47,388 nt of DNA from the NCBI GenBank assembly GCA_021787735.1, contig JAJYLL010000027.1, forward strand, positions 1-47,388, in the 5' to 3' direction. Below, one piece after another: positions 24,612-34,140 of this stretch. The first letter of the stretch is position 1, and each line of letters starts with the position of its first letter. The DNA is from Acidobacteriota bacterium. Its GTDB lineage: Bacteria; Acidobacteriota; Terriglobia; UBA7540. The notes under the pieces were generated by a model. It worked only from the letters and a program-made list of their open reading frames with translations. It did no database searches and was not told where the DNA came from. The position numbers were made by a program, and so were the translations under genes.

Positions 24612-26066
24612 ATGTCAGACGTTTACCGAAACCTGATTGCCGGGCAATGGGTTGAATGCAATTCGAAGAAGACATTCCCCAACATCAATCCTGCCAACAC
24701 CGACGAAGTCCTTGGACACTTCCAGGCTTCCGGCGCTGAGGAAGTACAAATGGCCTGCGACGAAGCAGCGAAGGCGCAGCCTGCGTGGGCCGCCTTACCC
24801 GCACCTGCTCGCGGTGAATATCTTTTTAAAGCCGCTGAAAAACTGGAATCCCGCCTGGACAGTATTGCGGCGGATATGACCCGCGAAGAAGGCAAGACCT
24901 TTCCCGAAGCTAAGGGAGAAGTGAAGCGCGCCATCAATATTTTCCGTTATTTCGGCGGAGAAGGCGCTCGGTCATTCAGTTATCAGATTCCATCTGAGCG
25001 GCCCAACGTTTTTTGCTATATGATGCGCAAGCCACTCGGAGTGGTCGGCCTGATCACGCCGTGGAATTTCCCGAGCGCTATTCCAGCCTGGAAGATGGCT
25101 CCGGCGCTGGTGGCGGGCAATACGGTGGTAATGAAGCCTGCATCGCTGGCCCCGCTCAGCCCTTACCGTCTGATAGAAGCGCTTGTTGAGGTTGGCATAC
25201 CCGCCGGCGTGGTCAATTACGTTACAGGAAGCGGCGGCGCGGCAGGCAACGCGCTTGTAGAGCATCCTGCCATTCGCGCCGTTTCATTCACGGGATCGTG
25301 CGGAGTCGGCAACAGTCTTCACAAGAAACTGTCTGGACGCAAGGTTCGTGTCCAGCTTGAAATGGGCGGCAAGAACCCGACGATTGTACTGAAGGATGCT
25401 GACCTTGATTACGCGGTCGATATCCTGGTGAATGGCGCGTTCTTCTCCACCGGGCAGAAATGTACCGCCTGCAGCCGTGCCATCATTGAGAAAGACATTT
25501 ACAAACCATTGGTCGAGAAGCTGGTGGCAAAGACACAAGCCTTGAAAGTTGGCAGCGGCCTAGAGCCCGGAATTCACATCGGTCCCGCCGTTGACGAGAA
25601 TCAGCTTGAGACGGATCTCAAGTACATTGAGATTGCCAAAAGCGAAGGCGCAAAGCTGCTGTGCGGCGGCAACCGGCTGACCGGCGGCATCTATGAAAAG
25701 GGCTTCTTTGTTGAGCCGACGATCTTTGATGAGGTCAAGCCTGACATGCGTATCGCCCAGGAAGAAGTGTTTGGGCCGGTCCTCTCGTTAATGGCCGCGA
25801 ATGACTTTGAAGACGCTATGCGGCTGGCGAACGGTGTGCAGTTCGGCCTTTCGGCTTCAATCGTGTCGCGAGACCTCACCCGCGTCCACCAGTTCATCAA
25901 CAGTATTGAGGCGGGCCTGATCACTATCAACCTGCCGACGGCGGGCGTGGAATATCAACTCCCGTTCGGCGGCACCAAGGAATCCAGCTTTGGCATGCGC
26001 GAGCAGGGTCCCTTGGCGCTCGACTTCTACACCGAATCGCGCACCGTCTATATGAAATACGCATAA
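24612..26066 (+). CDS. 2-Oxoglutarate semialdehyde dehydrogenase (ALDH family)
   Basis: A 484-residue NAD(P)-dependent aldehyde dehydrogenase, predicted to oxidise 2,5-dioxopentanoate to 2-oxoglutarate, the last step of non-phosphorylating pentonate or hexarate breakdown. I start at ATG 24612 ([13 protein letters not shown]), which has GGGAGG a few bases upstream. Key features are [18 protein letters not shown], the general base Glu250 in [10 protein letters not shown] and the nucleophile Cys284 in [11 protein letters not shown]; the 34-residue gap between them is normal. The STGQKCTA(C)SR wording is typical of ketoglutarate-semialdehyde dehydrogenases, though succinate-semialdehyde or other ALDH activity is possible. 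The next gene is 35 bases away, so the two are an operon. Confidence 0.88.
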   Translation: MSDVYRNLIAGQWVECNSKKTFPNINPANTDEVLGHFQASGAEEVQMACDEAAKAQPAWAALPAPARGEYLFKAAEKLESRLDSIAADMTREEGKTFPEAKGEVKRAINIFRYFGGEGARSFSYQIPSERPNVFCYMMRKPLGVVGLITPWNFPSAIPAWKMAPALVAGNTVVMKPASLAPLSPYRLIEALVEVGIPAGVVNYVTGSGGAAGNALVEHPAIRAVSFTGSCGVGNSLHKKLSGRKVRVQLEMGGKNPTIVLKDADLDYAVDILVNGAFFSTGQKCTACSRAIIEKDIYKPLVEKLVAKTQALKVGSGLEPGIHIGPAVDENQLETDLKYIEIAKSEGAKLLCGGNRLTGGIYEKGFFVEPTIFDEVKPDMRIAQEEVFGPVLSLMAANDFEDAMRLANGVQFGLSASIVSRDLTRVHQFINSIEAGLITINLPTAGVEYQLPFGGTKESSFGMREQGPLALDFYTESRTVYMKYA

Positions 26067-26101
26067 TAAACGGCGATATCAGAAACGATGAGGATATTGA
26101 C

Positions 26102-27031
26102 ATGAAAAAGACACAGCAATTCCTTGCCAAGCTCAAGTTGCCGGTGGAAGACAATCATGCGCTGAAAGCTACATCTCTGACGTTCAGGGACGGTGGCCAG
26201 TACCGTTTTGAAATCCCAAGCGTGGAAGGCCCGCGCGTTTTCCGCGAAGTGCTGGACGCGGCCCAAGACCTGAACGTCCCGATCCATCGCGTCAGCCAGG
26301 GCAGCGGGATCATGCTGCTGACCAAAGCCGAAATTTCTGAAATGGCCCATATCGGCCACGACCAGCGCATTGAGGTCTGCCTGTTCGTCGGCCCGCGCGC
26401 TACTTTTGAAACCGGGGCCCAGACCGTGTCAACCGCCGGCAAGGTGATCGGGCTTCAGCACCGCGGCGCAGACCAACTGGTTTACGCTATTGAGGACGTC
26501 AAGCGCGCCTGTGACCTGGGCATCCGCAGCATTCTGCCTGCAGACCTCGGCCTGATCTGGGTTGTCAACGAGATGAAGAAGAAAGGAGAGTTACCGAAAA
26601 ATCTGGTCATCAAGAGCTCGGTTACGTTGCCGGCTGCAAACCCCGCCACAGCACGGTTGTTCGAACAAGCCGGTGTTTCTACGTTGAACATTCCCACGGA
26701 CCTTTCGCCCGCGCAGATTGGCGCCATTCGCCAGGCGGTCAGCATTCCGATTGACCTCTACATCGAGGTGCCGGACAACTTCGGCGGCTTCATCCGCTAC
26801 TACGAGATGCCTAAAATCATCCAGGTGGCAGCTCCAAACTATTTCAAGTTCGGATTACGCAATGCTCCGGACATCTATCCTTCCGGCATTCACATTGAAG
26901 ACCTGGCGTGCAGGATGGGACGCGAGCGCGTCCGCCGCGCGCGCATCGCCCTCGACCTGCTTGAGCAGCACGCCCCGGAGGCGAAGATGTCGCCGCTGGG
27001 TTCGAAAGACCTTGGTATCCCAGAGGTCTAA
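26102..27031 (+). CDS. Uncharacterised TIM-barrel-like protein paired with the ALDH
   Basis: A 309-residue soluble protein without signal or membrane segment. Notable stretches are RVSQGSGIMLLTKAEI, PADLGLIWVVNEMKKKG, STLNIPTDLSPAQIGAIRQA, IDLYIEVPDNFGGFIRYYE and KFGLRNAPDIYPSGIHIED. The strand-helix periodicity suggests a TIM barrel, and it loosely recalls U32-peptidase-like proteins, but I see no peptidase motif. GAGG lies about nine bases before ATG 26102. It starts 35 bases after the semialdehyde dehydrogenase, so a role in the same pathway is likely. That pathway also needs a 2-keto-3-deoxy-sugar-acid dehydratase, and none is visible in the window; this protein is one candidate. I do not claim a reaction. 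Confidence 0.6.
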   Translation: MKKTQQFLAKLKLPVEDNHALKATSLTFRDGGQYRFEIPSVEGPRVFREVLDAAQDLNVPIHRVSQGSGIMLLTKAEISEMAHIGHDQRIEVCLFVGPRATFETGAQTVSTAGKVIGLQHRGADQLVYAIEDVKRACDLGIRSILPADLGLIWVVNEMKKKGELPKNLVIKSSVTLPAANPATARLFEQAGVSTLNIPTDLSPAQIGAIRQAVSIPIDLYIEVPDNFGGFIRYYEMPKIIQVAAPNYFKFGLRNAPDIYPSGIHIEDLACRMGRERVRRARIALDLLEQHAPEAKMSPLGSKDLGIPEV

Positions 27032-27201
27032 AGTAAGCTTTCGACATTTTAATCCCGGATGTTCGGCCCATTAGATATCCAACGGGCACACTTCCGTGAA
27101 CTTGAACAATTTGTGCCTGCAAGCCTCCCATGAAGGGGGCATGCGCTCAAAGTATTCTGGACTTTGTCTGCAGATTTTGAACGCTTTAAGGAGGGGGTAA
27201 A

Positions 27202-30200
27202 ATGATGCGTCTGAAGGCCTTCATCTACATATCTATTCTTTTGTCGCTGAATATGGCTGTCGTGGCCTTTGCACGACGCCAGAGCAACTCCAAATTGGGC
27301 AGCACCAAAAAGCAAAATCAGGAAGTTTTCGCGAATCTTAAATTCCGAAACCTTGGGCCTACCGTGGCTGGCGGACGCGTCAGCGCGATCGCAGGCATCC
27401 CGGGAAATCCCAACGTTTATTACGTGGGCGCCGCTGCCGGCGGCATATTCAAGACTGAAGATGGCGGAGTTGCCTGGAAAGCTATCTTCACACATGAGAG
27501 CACGGCATCCATTGGCGCCATAGCCATTGCCCCCTCAAATCCCAACTGGATCTGGGTTGGGACCGGAGAGGCAAACATACGCAATGATGTGATCGATGGC
27601 CACGGCGTTTATTTTTCGCCCGATGCAGGAAGCACCTGGGAGTTCATGGGACTGGCGGACGCCGGGCAAATTTCAAGCGTGATCGTGGACCCGCAGAATC
27701 CCGACATCGTATTCGTAGCTGCGATCGGAAATGCCTGGAAGCCAAATGAGGAACGCGGCGTATTTCGAACCACCGACGGAGGGAAAACCTGGAAACAGAT
27801 CCTCTATGTTGACGACACAACCGCGGCGGCTGATCTGGTGATGCAGCCCGGCAATCCAAAGGTATTGTTCGCGGCAATGTGGCACGTTCGCCGCTATCCA
27901 TGGACACTGGTAAACGGCGGCGACAGCAGCGGGATATACCGTTCGACAGACGACGGCGGTTCATGGAAGAAGCTCACCCGCGACCTGCCGCCAGAGCCAT
28001 GGGGCAGATGCGCACTGGCCATCGCACCAAGCAATCCCAACCATATTTATGCCCTGATTGACGCGAAGGAAGGAATGCTGTGGGCGTCGGAGGACATGGG
28101 CAAGCACTGGAAGTCAATCAACGACAGCCATGACCTGGACGTTCGCCCGTTCTATTTCTCAAAGATGGTGGTTTCTCCCAATGATGAGAACAAAGTGTTC
28201 TTTCTTTCAATGAAACTGATGGAATCCGACGATGGAGGCAAGACGGCTCACTACGTGGATAAAGGGGTCCACGTTGACCATCATGCCCTCTGGATCGACC
28301 CCAAGGACCCGGATCGAATTGTTCAGGGGAATGACGGTGGCGTATTCCTTTCAATCGACGGTGGGAAAACGTGGCGATTCCTCAATAACCTCCCGATCGA
28401 ACAGTTCTATCAGGTTGCCGTCGATCGCAGTGTTCCTTTCAATATATGCGGTGGGTTGCAAGACAATGGCGCGTGGTGCGGCCCCTCCAGCGACATGGGG
28501 CGCTCCGGTGTTAACGGATGGGAATGGCACACGGTGGTAGGAGGTGACGGCGAATACTCCGTTCCCGCGCCGACCGATCCCAACATTGTTTATTCCGATG
28601 CCCAGAACGGCTACATCAATCACTTGAACCTGAGAACGCACTTCCGGCGCTCCATCCGACCCTACCTCAAGACCGCGAACGATGAGCAACCCTCAAAGTT
28701 GAAATACCGATTCAACTGGACAGCGCCCATCGCCGTTTCACCCGTTGACGCAAAAGTGGTCTATCTGGGAGGCGACGTCGTCTTCAAGTCCGCAGATGCC
28801 GGGCTCCATTGGACCGTGATAAGTCCCGACCTCACTCGCAATGACAAAAGCAAACAAGTGATTGCGGGCGGACCCATCCGCCATGACATCAGCGGCGCTG
28901 AAAATTACGACACCATCCTGTCCATCACCATCGCCCCGACTGACCCGCAAGTGGTATGGGTTGGAACAGACGACGGTCTGGTCCAGGTGACACGGGACGA
29001 CGGCAAAACCTGGACTAACGTAACTGCGCACATCCCAGGAGTGCCCGAGTGGGCACGCGTCGCCCAAATCGGAGTGTCGCCGTTCGATGCAGGAACCGCC
29101 TATGTGGCTTATGACGCCCACATGCTCGGCGACCCGCAGCCTTATGTTTACAAGACCACCGACTACGGCCAGTCCTGGACGAAAATCACGGACGGTCTGC
29201 CGGCAGGCTCTCCCGCTCACGTAGTGCGCGAAGACCCCAACATGCGTGGATTTCTCGTGCTGGGCACAGATACAGGTTTATATTATTCCCGCGATGATGG
29301 ATCCCATTGGAACCCACTTGGTGCGGATTTCCCAACCGTCCCTGTGTTTGATCTGACATTCGTCAAGAATCCCCACGACCTCGTAGTAGCTACCCACGGT
29401 CGCGGCATTTTCGTTCTGGATGATATTCGGCCGTTGGAAGAACTCACTCCGGACATTCTCTCGAACAGCTTCCATCTATTCACTCCGGGGCCGGGCGCTC
29501 TGCTCTATCATTGGAACACAGACGAAGGCCAACCGACGGGATATCTCGCGCCCAACGCCCCCAGGGGGGTAGTCGTGGACTACTTGCTTAAATCTGCCAT
29601 CAAGGTGACCAAGAAAGAAAAAGAGGAAAGCAAGACTCCGGTGAAAATCGTTGTTACCGATGCCAACGGAAAGGAAATAGCCACGATGTATGGGCCTTCG
29701 AAGGCCGGCATCAATCGATTTGTCTGGCCGATGAGATTCGACGGCCCCACCATACTTAAGTACGAAAAGCTGTCCTCTACTTCGCCAGAAACCACCGCGA
29801 ATGGCCCCCAGGTTTCACCTGGTTCGTACAGCATTGCTGTAACCGTTGAGGGCCACACACAGACAGCAAAAACGACCGTGGCGCCAGATCCGGCCCATCA
29901 CATTACTTTGGAGCAATTCCGTTCCTCCGCAGATGCAGCTCTCGAGGCACGGAATGAACTCAATGCCCTGAATGAAATGATCAACCGGATTGACGTCATG
30001 CAAAAGCAACTCTGTGATTTCAGCCAGCCAGCTGAGAGCGATAAGAATTTAAAATCAAAATACGCTCCGATCCTTCAACGGGCCACGGCGCTCCAAGCGA
30101 AATTGCGATCACTGAAGGCTAGTGTTTACAGGCCCGACATCCAACACTATGCCGAGGAAGACTCTCTCCATGAGCTTGAAGATTTCCATGCGCAACTGTC

Positions 30201-30429
30201 CGGCTTGGCTTCGAATCTTGCTTTCGCTTACCCATGCGCAATCTCCTTGTCTCTTTATAGGTCGCGAATGAGTGAGCTTCGAAGTGAACTGGAGCAGCAT
30301 ATCGCGGATTTCAACGAGATCCTCAAAACTCAGGTGGCTGAGTACAACAAAGCGGCGTACTCGTCAGGCGCTCCCACGCTGCTAACAGGGAATCCGATCA
30401 ATGTGGCTGACCAGCACGCGGGCAATTGA
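27202..30429 (+). CDS. Large secreted Asp-box (VPS10/sortilin-like) beta-propeller protein
   Basis: A 1075-residue exported protein with an N-terminal signal (AFIYISILLSLNMAVVAF). About ten Asp-box motifs of the S/T-x-D-x-G-x-x-W type are visible through the first 730 residues, among them TEDGGVAW, SPDAGSTW, TTDGGKTW, SEDMGKHW, SIDGGKTW, SADAGLHW, TRDDGKTW, TTDYGQSW and SRDDGSHW. This predicts one or two beta-propellers of the sortilin/BNR kind. After a beta-rich segment, the last 170 residues are helical. Acidobacteria carry many such proteins; they are often annotated as glycosyl hydrolases, but catalytic residues are not established. AAGGAGGGGG precedes the ATG pair at 27202. It may bind or process polymers. 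Confidence 0.85.
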   Translation: MMRLKAFIYISILLSLNMAVVAFARRQSNSKLGSTKKQNQEVFANLKFRNLGPTVAGGRVSAIAGIPGNPNVYYVGAAAGGIFKTEDGGVAWKAIFTHESTASIGAIAIAPSNPNWIWVGTGEANIRNDVIDGHGVYFSPDAGSTWEFMGLADAGQISSVIVDPQNPDIVFVAAIGNAWKPNEERGVFRTTDGGKTWKQILYVDDTTAAADLVMQPGNPKVLFAAMWHVRRYPWTLVNGGDSSGIYRSTDDGGSWKKLTRDLPPEPWGRCALAIAPSNPNHIYALIDAKEGMLWASEDMGKHWKSINDSHDLDVRPFYFSKMVVSPNDENKVFFLSMKLMESDDGGKTAHYVDKGVHVDHHALWIDPKDPDRIVQGNDGGVFLSIDGGKTWRFLNNLPIEQFYQVAVDRSVPFNICGGLQDNGAWCGPSSDMGRSGVNGWEWHTVVGGDGEYSVPAPTDPNIVYSDAQNGYINHLNLRTHFRRSIRPYLKTANDEQPSKLKYRFNWTAPIAVSPVDAKVVYLGGDVVFKSADAGLHWTVISPDLTRNDKSKQVIAGGPIRHDISGAENYDTILSITIAPTDPQVVWVGTDDGLVQVTRDDGKTWTNVTAHIPGVPEWARVAQIGVSPFDAGTAYVAYDAHMLGDPQPYVYKTTDYGQSWTKITDGLPAGSPAHVVREDPNMRGFLVLGTDTGLYYSRDDGSHWNPLGADFPTVPVFDLTFVKNPHDLVVATHGRGIFVLDDIRPLEELTPDILSNSFHLFTPGPGALLYHWNTDEGQPTGYLAPNAPRGVVVDYLLKSAIKVTKKEKEESKTPVKIVVTDANGKEIATMYGPSKAGINRFVWPMRFDGPTILKYEKLSSTSPETTANGPQVSPGSYSIAVTVEGHTQTAKTTVAPDPAHHITLEQFRSSADAALEARNELNALNEMINRIDVMQKQLCDFSQPAESDKNLKSKYAPILQRATALQAKLRSLKASVYRPDIQHYAEEDSLHELEDFHAQLSGLASNLAFAYPCAISLSLYRSRMSELRSELEQHIADFNEILKTQVAEYNKAAYSSGAPTLLTGNPINVADQHAGN

Positions 30430-30642
30430 GACCGCCTCAATGGTGAAGTTGCCGCTGCACCTCTGGCGTGCGTTGGCTGCTGCATTATGACGAATTGAAA
30501 GGTTGCTCAGATCGCCGAGCCGCGCTGCCCGCTTGGTGAGGGCGTAACATTGTCAAGGGCTTGTCAAATGAGCGGGAAACTCACCTCCACACAGAAACCC
30601 TTTTGCCCGGCATCCCGTATATGATGTTAGGCATAGACGAGG

Positions 30643-33234
30643 ATGAAAAGGTTTCTTCCGCTTCCCAAGCCGGTATTGGCCGTGCTGGTGGGAATTTTCG
30701 CCGCCAGCGCGGTGCTTTACAGCGCGCTCTGGATGCACTCCATCCGGTGGCAAAGCGGAGTCGAACTCGGGCTTGATTTTAACTACATCGGGACACAACA
30801 CGTAGAGCTTATCCGTAGTGTTGAACCAGGCGGCCCTGCGGATAAGGCGGGATTAAGGCCCGGCGACCGCATTACCGCCATCAACGGGAACCCCATTGAA
30901 GACCCCCACATGATTTATGATGTGTGGTCGCGCCAGAAGCCCGGCGACACCGTCGAACTCACTGTAATTCATCCCGGAGACTCTTTTCCGGTGGATATTC
31001 GAGCCACTTTCAGGGCTCGCCAGTCTTCATCCAAGGAAGCAGGCCTCACCGAACAATTAGGGCTGGAAATCCTCCACACTTATCCCCTCGTTTTCCTGAT
31101 CGTTGGTCTGCCGGTCCTATTTCTTCGTTTGGAAGACCGCAATGCTTGGCTGCTGGCCTTTATGTTGGCCTGCTTCGCAGCAGCTCCGCCCTTCCCCAAC
31201 ATGTTCGCGGGCCTGAACAGGGAGCTTCGATTATTCGCCACCGCGTACCGCGCAATTTTCAGTACGTTCCTAGGTGCAGTGTTCTACTGCTTTTTCGCGC
31301 TGTTCCCTGCCCGGTCATTCCTGGACCGCCGCTTTCCGTGGCTAAAGTGGCTGGGACTGGCCGTTGGCATCACGTACGCCTTGCCGGGTTTGCGGATCGG
31401 AATATCTCATGCCCCCGGAATACTGGAAGGCCTGATCGGGAGGCATGCGTCCCACATCATTCGCCTGTTTTACAACTATGGTTTCACTGGTCTGGGTCTG
31501 GTCGCTCTTATCGGGAACGCGTTTACTGCGCCCACCCCAGAGGATCACCGCAAGCTCCGAGTCATTTTCTGGGGAACGCTTGTGGGAGTTGTTCCGATTT
31601 CTGCTCTGACTGCTTTCGGTGATTTCTTCCGCGTCCACCCGCCGGTTGCGCTGGGGTTATCACTGGTTTTGCTGCTCTTTCTTTTCCCTCTCTCGTTCGC
31701 CTATGCAGTCCTTAAGCATCGCGTCCTTGAGGTACCCGTTCTTCTCCGGCGTGGCGCGCGTTATTTGCTGGTTCTGCGCGGATTCACTATTCTGCTGGCT
31801 CTTGCCAGCATCGCCGTCACGGTAGTTTTTGCTTTTATTCTGGCACGCTACCTGGAACTTCTTGCCTTCGGCGGTATCCCCGGTGGGGTCGCGTTGGGCG
31901 CTGGCTTTGGAACAGTCATGCTTTGGGCCGGGATGGCAGTTCACAGGCGCGTGGGAGAAAAGATTGACCGTGCCTTTTTCCGTAGCTCCTACGACGCGCG
32001 CATGGTTCTGGAGAAACTGGTCGAAATCTCGCGTACTGCAACCAACCGCGATAAGCTTGCGGACCTGTTGCAACAGCATCTGGAGCAGGCTTTGCGTCCA
32101 AGCTCGCTCGTGATTTACCTGGAAACGGCTGCCGGCCGAATTGCTGCCATGCATGGCGACGTTACACCCTCTCTCGGCGTGTTGCCCGCAGAGGACCCGC
32201 TGCTGCGAGAACTGGTTCGTCGCGGACGCCCGTGGGATCTTTCGAACGAAGACGAGGAAAAGCTGCCGCACCCCTTCCTGCTGGCCCCCTTACTACCGGA
32301 CTGCCTAGTTCCCATGGTCGCGCGCGACGGCCGGCTGGAGGGTCTACTGGTTCTTGGTTCACGCCTTTCGGAGGAGCCTTACTCCAGAGAGGATAAGCAA
32401 CTACTTTCGTCGGTCGCTACGCAAGCGGGAATCGCTCTGGAAAGTATTCACCTAGGCGAAGAAATCGCCGAGCGCATTGAGGCCGAGCGCCGCGCCGCAC
32501 AGGAAATGGAATTCGCGCGCCAGGTGCAGTCGCGACTCTTCCCCCAGAAATTTCCTGCGCTTCAGACGCTGGAATACGCTGGAGGGTGTGCCCAGGCCCG
32601 TCAGGTGGGTGGCGACTTTTACGACTTTCTGGAATTGCGGCCTGGCCGATTAGCACTGGTGTTGGCAGACATTGCCGGTAAGGGAGTATCCGGCGCCCTG
32701 TTGATGGCCAATCTGCAAGCCAACCTTCGCAGCCAGTACGCACTGGCGCTTGACGACATTCCCCAACTGCTCACTTCAGTGAACCGGTTGTTCTACGAAA
32801 ATACCACTGACAACAGCTACGCCACCTTGTTTTTCGGGGATTACGATGATGCAACCCGCCGACTCCGCTACGTGAACTGCGGCCACCTGCCGCCACTGCT
32901 TCTGCGAAGCGGCGGGGCTTCCTCAACGCCGATAGTCGACCGGTTGGAAGCCACCTCAACGGTCCTCGGCCTTTTCCAGGACTGGAATTGCGCCGTTTCG
33001 GAAACCCGTATTGACCCCGGCGATACGCTGGTCCTCTACACTGACGGTGTTACCGAGGCGACGGGGCCAGGTGACGTTGAATTCGGCGACGCGCGGTTGC
33101 TTGAAACGGTCTGTGCGCATTGCAATATGTCAGTCCAGCCATTACTCGACTCCATTATTCAGGAAGTACAGCGCTTCAGCGGGCCGGATCAGGCTGACGA
33201 CATCACGCTCGTAGTCGCCCGTGGCAGGGAATAA
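30643..33234 (+). CDS. PDZ-membrane-GAF-SpoIIE (PP2C-type) serine phosphatase
   Basis: An 863-residue sensor phosphatase. In order: an N-terminal membrane helix, a PDZ domain at about 40-120 (EPGGPADKAGLRPGDRITAI), a run of membrane helices from about 145 to 430, a GAF-like domain near 455-610, a short coiled segment (IEAERRAAQEMEFARQVQSR), and a SpoIIE/PP2C domain to the end. All metal-binding acids are present: Asp658 in GGDFYDF, Asp676 in LADIAGKG, Asp801 in YTDGVTEA and Asp853 in ADDITLVV. Such enzymes usually dephosphorylate anti-sigma antagonists. No partner switch genes are adjacent, so its target is unknown. ATG 30643 directly follows GAGG with almost no spacing. Confidence 0.93.
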   Translation: MKRFLPLPKPVLAVLVGIFAASAVLYSALWMHSIRWQSGVELGLDFNYIGTQHVELIRSVEPGGPADKAGLRPGDRITAINGNPIEDPHMIYDVWSRQKPGDTVELTVIHPGDSFPVDIRATFRARQSSSKEAGLTEQLGLEILHTYPLVFLIVGLPVLFLRLEDRNAWLLAFMLACFAAAPPFPNMFAGLNRELRLFATAYRAIFSTFLGAVFYCFFALFPARSFLDRRFPWLKWLGLAVGITYALPGLRIGISHAPGILEGLIGRHASHIIRLFYNYGFTGLGLVALIGNAFTAPTPEDHRKLRVIFWGTLVGVVPISALTAFGDFFRVHPPVALGLSLVLLLFLFPLSFAYAVLKHRVLEVPVLLRRGARYLLVLRGFTILLALASIAVTVVFAFILARYLELLAFGGIPGGVALGAGFGTVMLWAGMAVHRRVGEKIDRAFFRSSYDARMVLEKLVEISRTATNRDKLADLLQQHLEQALRPSSLVIYLETAAGRIAAMHGDVTPSLGVLPAEDPLLRELVRRGRPWDLSNEDEEKLPHPFLLAPLLPDCLVPMVARDGRLEGLLVLGSRLSEEPYSREDKQLLSSVATQAGIALESIHLGEEIAERIEAERRAAQEMEFARQVQSRLFPQKFPALQTLEYAGGCAQARQVGGDFYDFLELRPGRLALVLADIAGKGVSGALLMANLQANLRSQYALALDDIPQLLTSVNRLFYENTTDNSYATLFFGDYDDATRRLRYVNCGHLPPLLLRSGGASSTPIVDRLEATSTVLGLFQDWNCAVSETRIDPGDTLVLYTDGVTEATGPGDVEFGDARLLETVCAHCNMSVQPLLDSIIQEVQRFSGPDQADDITLVVARGRE

Positions 33235-33331
33235 CCGATATCAAGCAGCCCTGGTGGGCACTTGTAAAATCCCTACCAATCCACCCTTAACTCACTGCAC
33301 CACCCGACTTTATTTGTGATAAACTTCAACC

Positions 33332-34009
33332 ATGAAGCGCCTGTTAGCCACTACGGTGTTTCTGGTGGTTGCAGCATATCCTCTTGTCCTGAAGGGCCAA
33401 TCTCTGTTTACAGCCGCCAGTTCTTCTGACCGTGGCACATGGATGCGACCGGAGCCATTTCCCGATGGCCTGTCCGGTTTTCGCGCCTTCGGAGGTTCGA
33501 GTACCGTCGCCTTCCCACCCTTCTTTGGGTATCCGGCAAACTTTCCGTTTACTTATTTCTATCCCAGCCTCTGGCCGCCGCTCGACGTGCAGTACCAGCA
33601 GGCTTCACGGATCGCCAATGGGGACGTTGAAGCCGAGGTCGATGCTCAGGAAGAAGAGTACCTTGCCAGCAAGGTTCGGGCTTTGACGGATGAGGTGGAA
33701 TCGCTTCGCCAAGAAAGGGCTTATCGCCAATACGCGCAGACGACTGCCCCGCCCCCACCGGCGGAACCTCCACAGCACCGCGTGGCGAACGCAGATGCCG
33801 GTGCACACCAGAAATTTCCCGAAACCATTTTCATCTACCTTGACGGCCAGGAAATGGCTGTGCGCGACTACGCGATCCTTGGCGATATGCTATGGGTCTT
33901 TAATGGCCAGGTCGCTCACAAGTTTCCGCTGGCTGATTTTAATCTTGCCGCCAGCCGCAAAGTGAATGAACAACACGGCGTGGAATTTCCAGTGCCTGGC
34001 CGCCACTGA
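33332..34009 (+). CDS. Exported protein of unknown function with a conserved C-terminal segment
   Basis: A 225-residue protein with a signal peptide (LLATTVFLVVAAYPLVLKG), an aromatic/Pro-rich part, a coiled coil (about residues 95-130, EVDAQEEEYLASKVRALTDE), a Pro-rich linker, and a compact C-terminal part (about 165-220) reading TIFIYLDGQEMAVRDYAILG and then MLWVFNGQVAHKFPLADFNL. I believe I have seen this end in other acidobacterial secreted proteins, but cannot verify. There is no ribosome binding site; a GATAAA eight bases before the ATG could be a -10, making this another possible leaderless message. It lies 97 bases after the SpoIIE gene. Confidence 0.72.
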   Translation: MKRLLATTVFLVVAAYPLVLKGQSLFTAASSSDRGTWMRPEPFPDGLSGFRAFGGSSTVAFPPFFGYPANFPFTYFYPSLWPPLDVQYQQASRIANGDVEAEVDAQEEEYLASKVRALTDEVESLRQERAYRQYAQTTAPPPPAEPPQHRVANADAGAHQKFPETIFIYLDGQEMAVRDYAILGDMLWVFNGQVAHKFPLADFNLAASRKVNEQHGVEFPVPGRH

Positions 34010-34140
34010 GGCCACGCCACACCTTGCCGCTCCCACCCAAACACTGCCTGAAGAGATCAGGGCTTGCGTTCTTGCGCCGATAACATCATAATCTGGCCTT
34101 TCCGGGTTGATCTGCCGCCCAAAATCAAAGGAGGAAGAAG

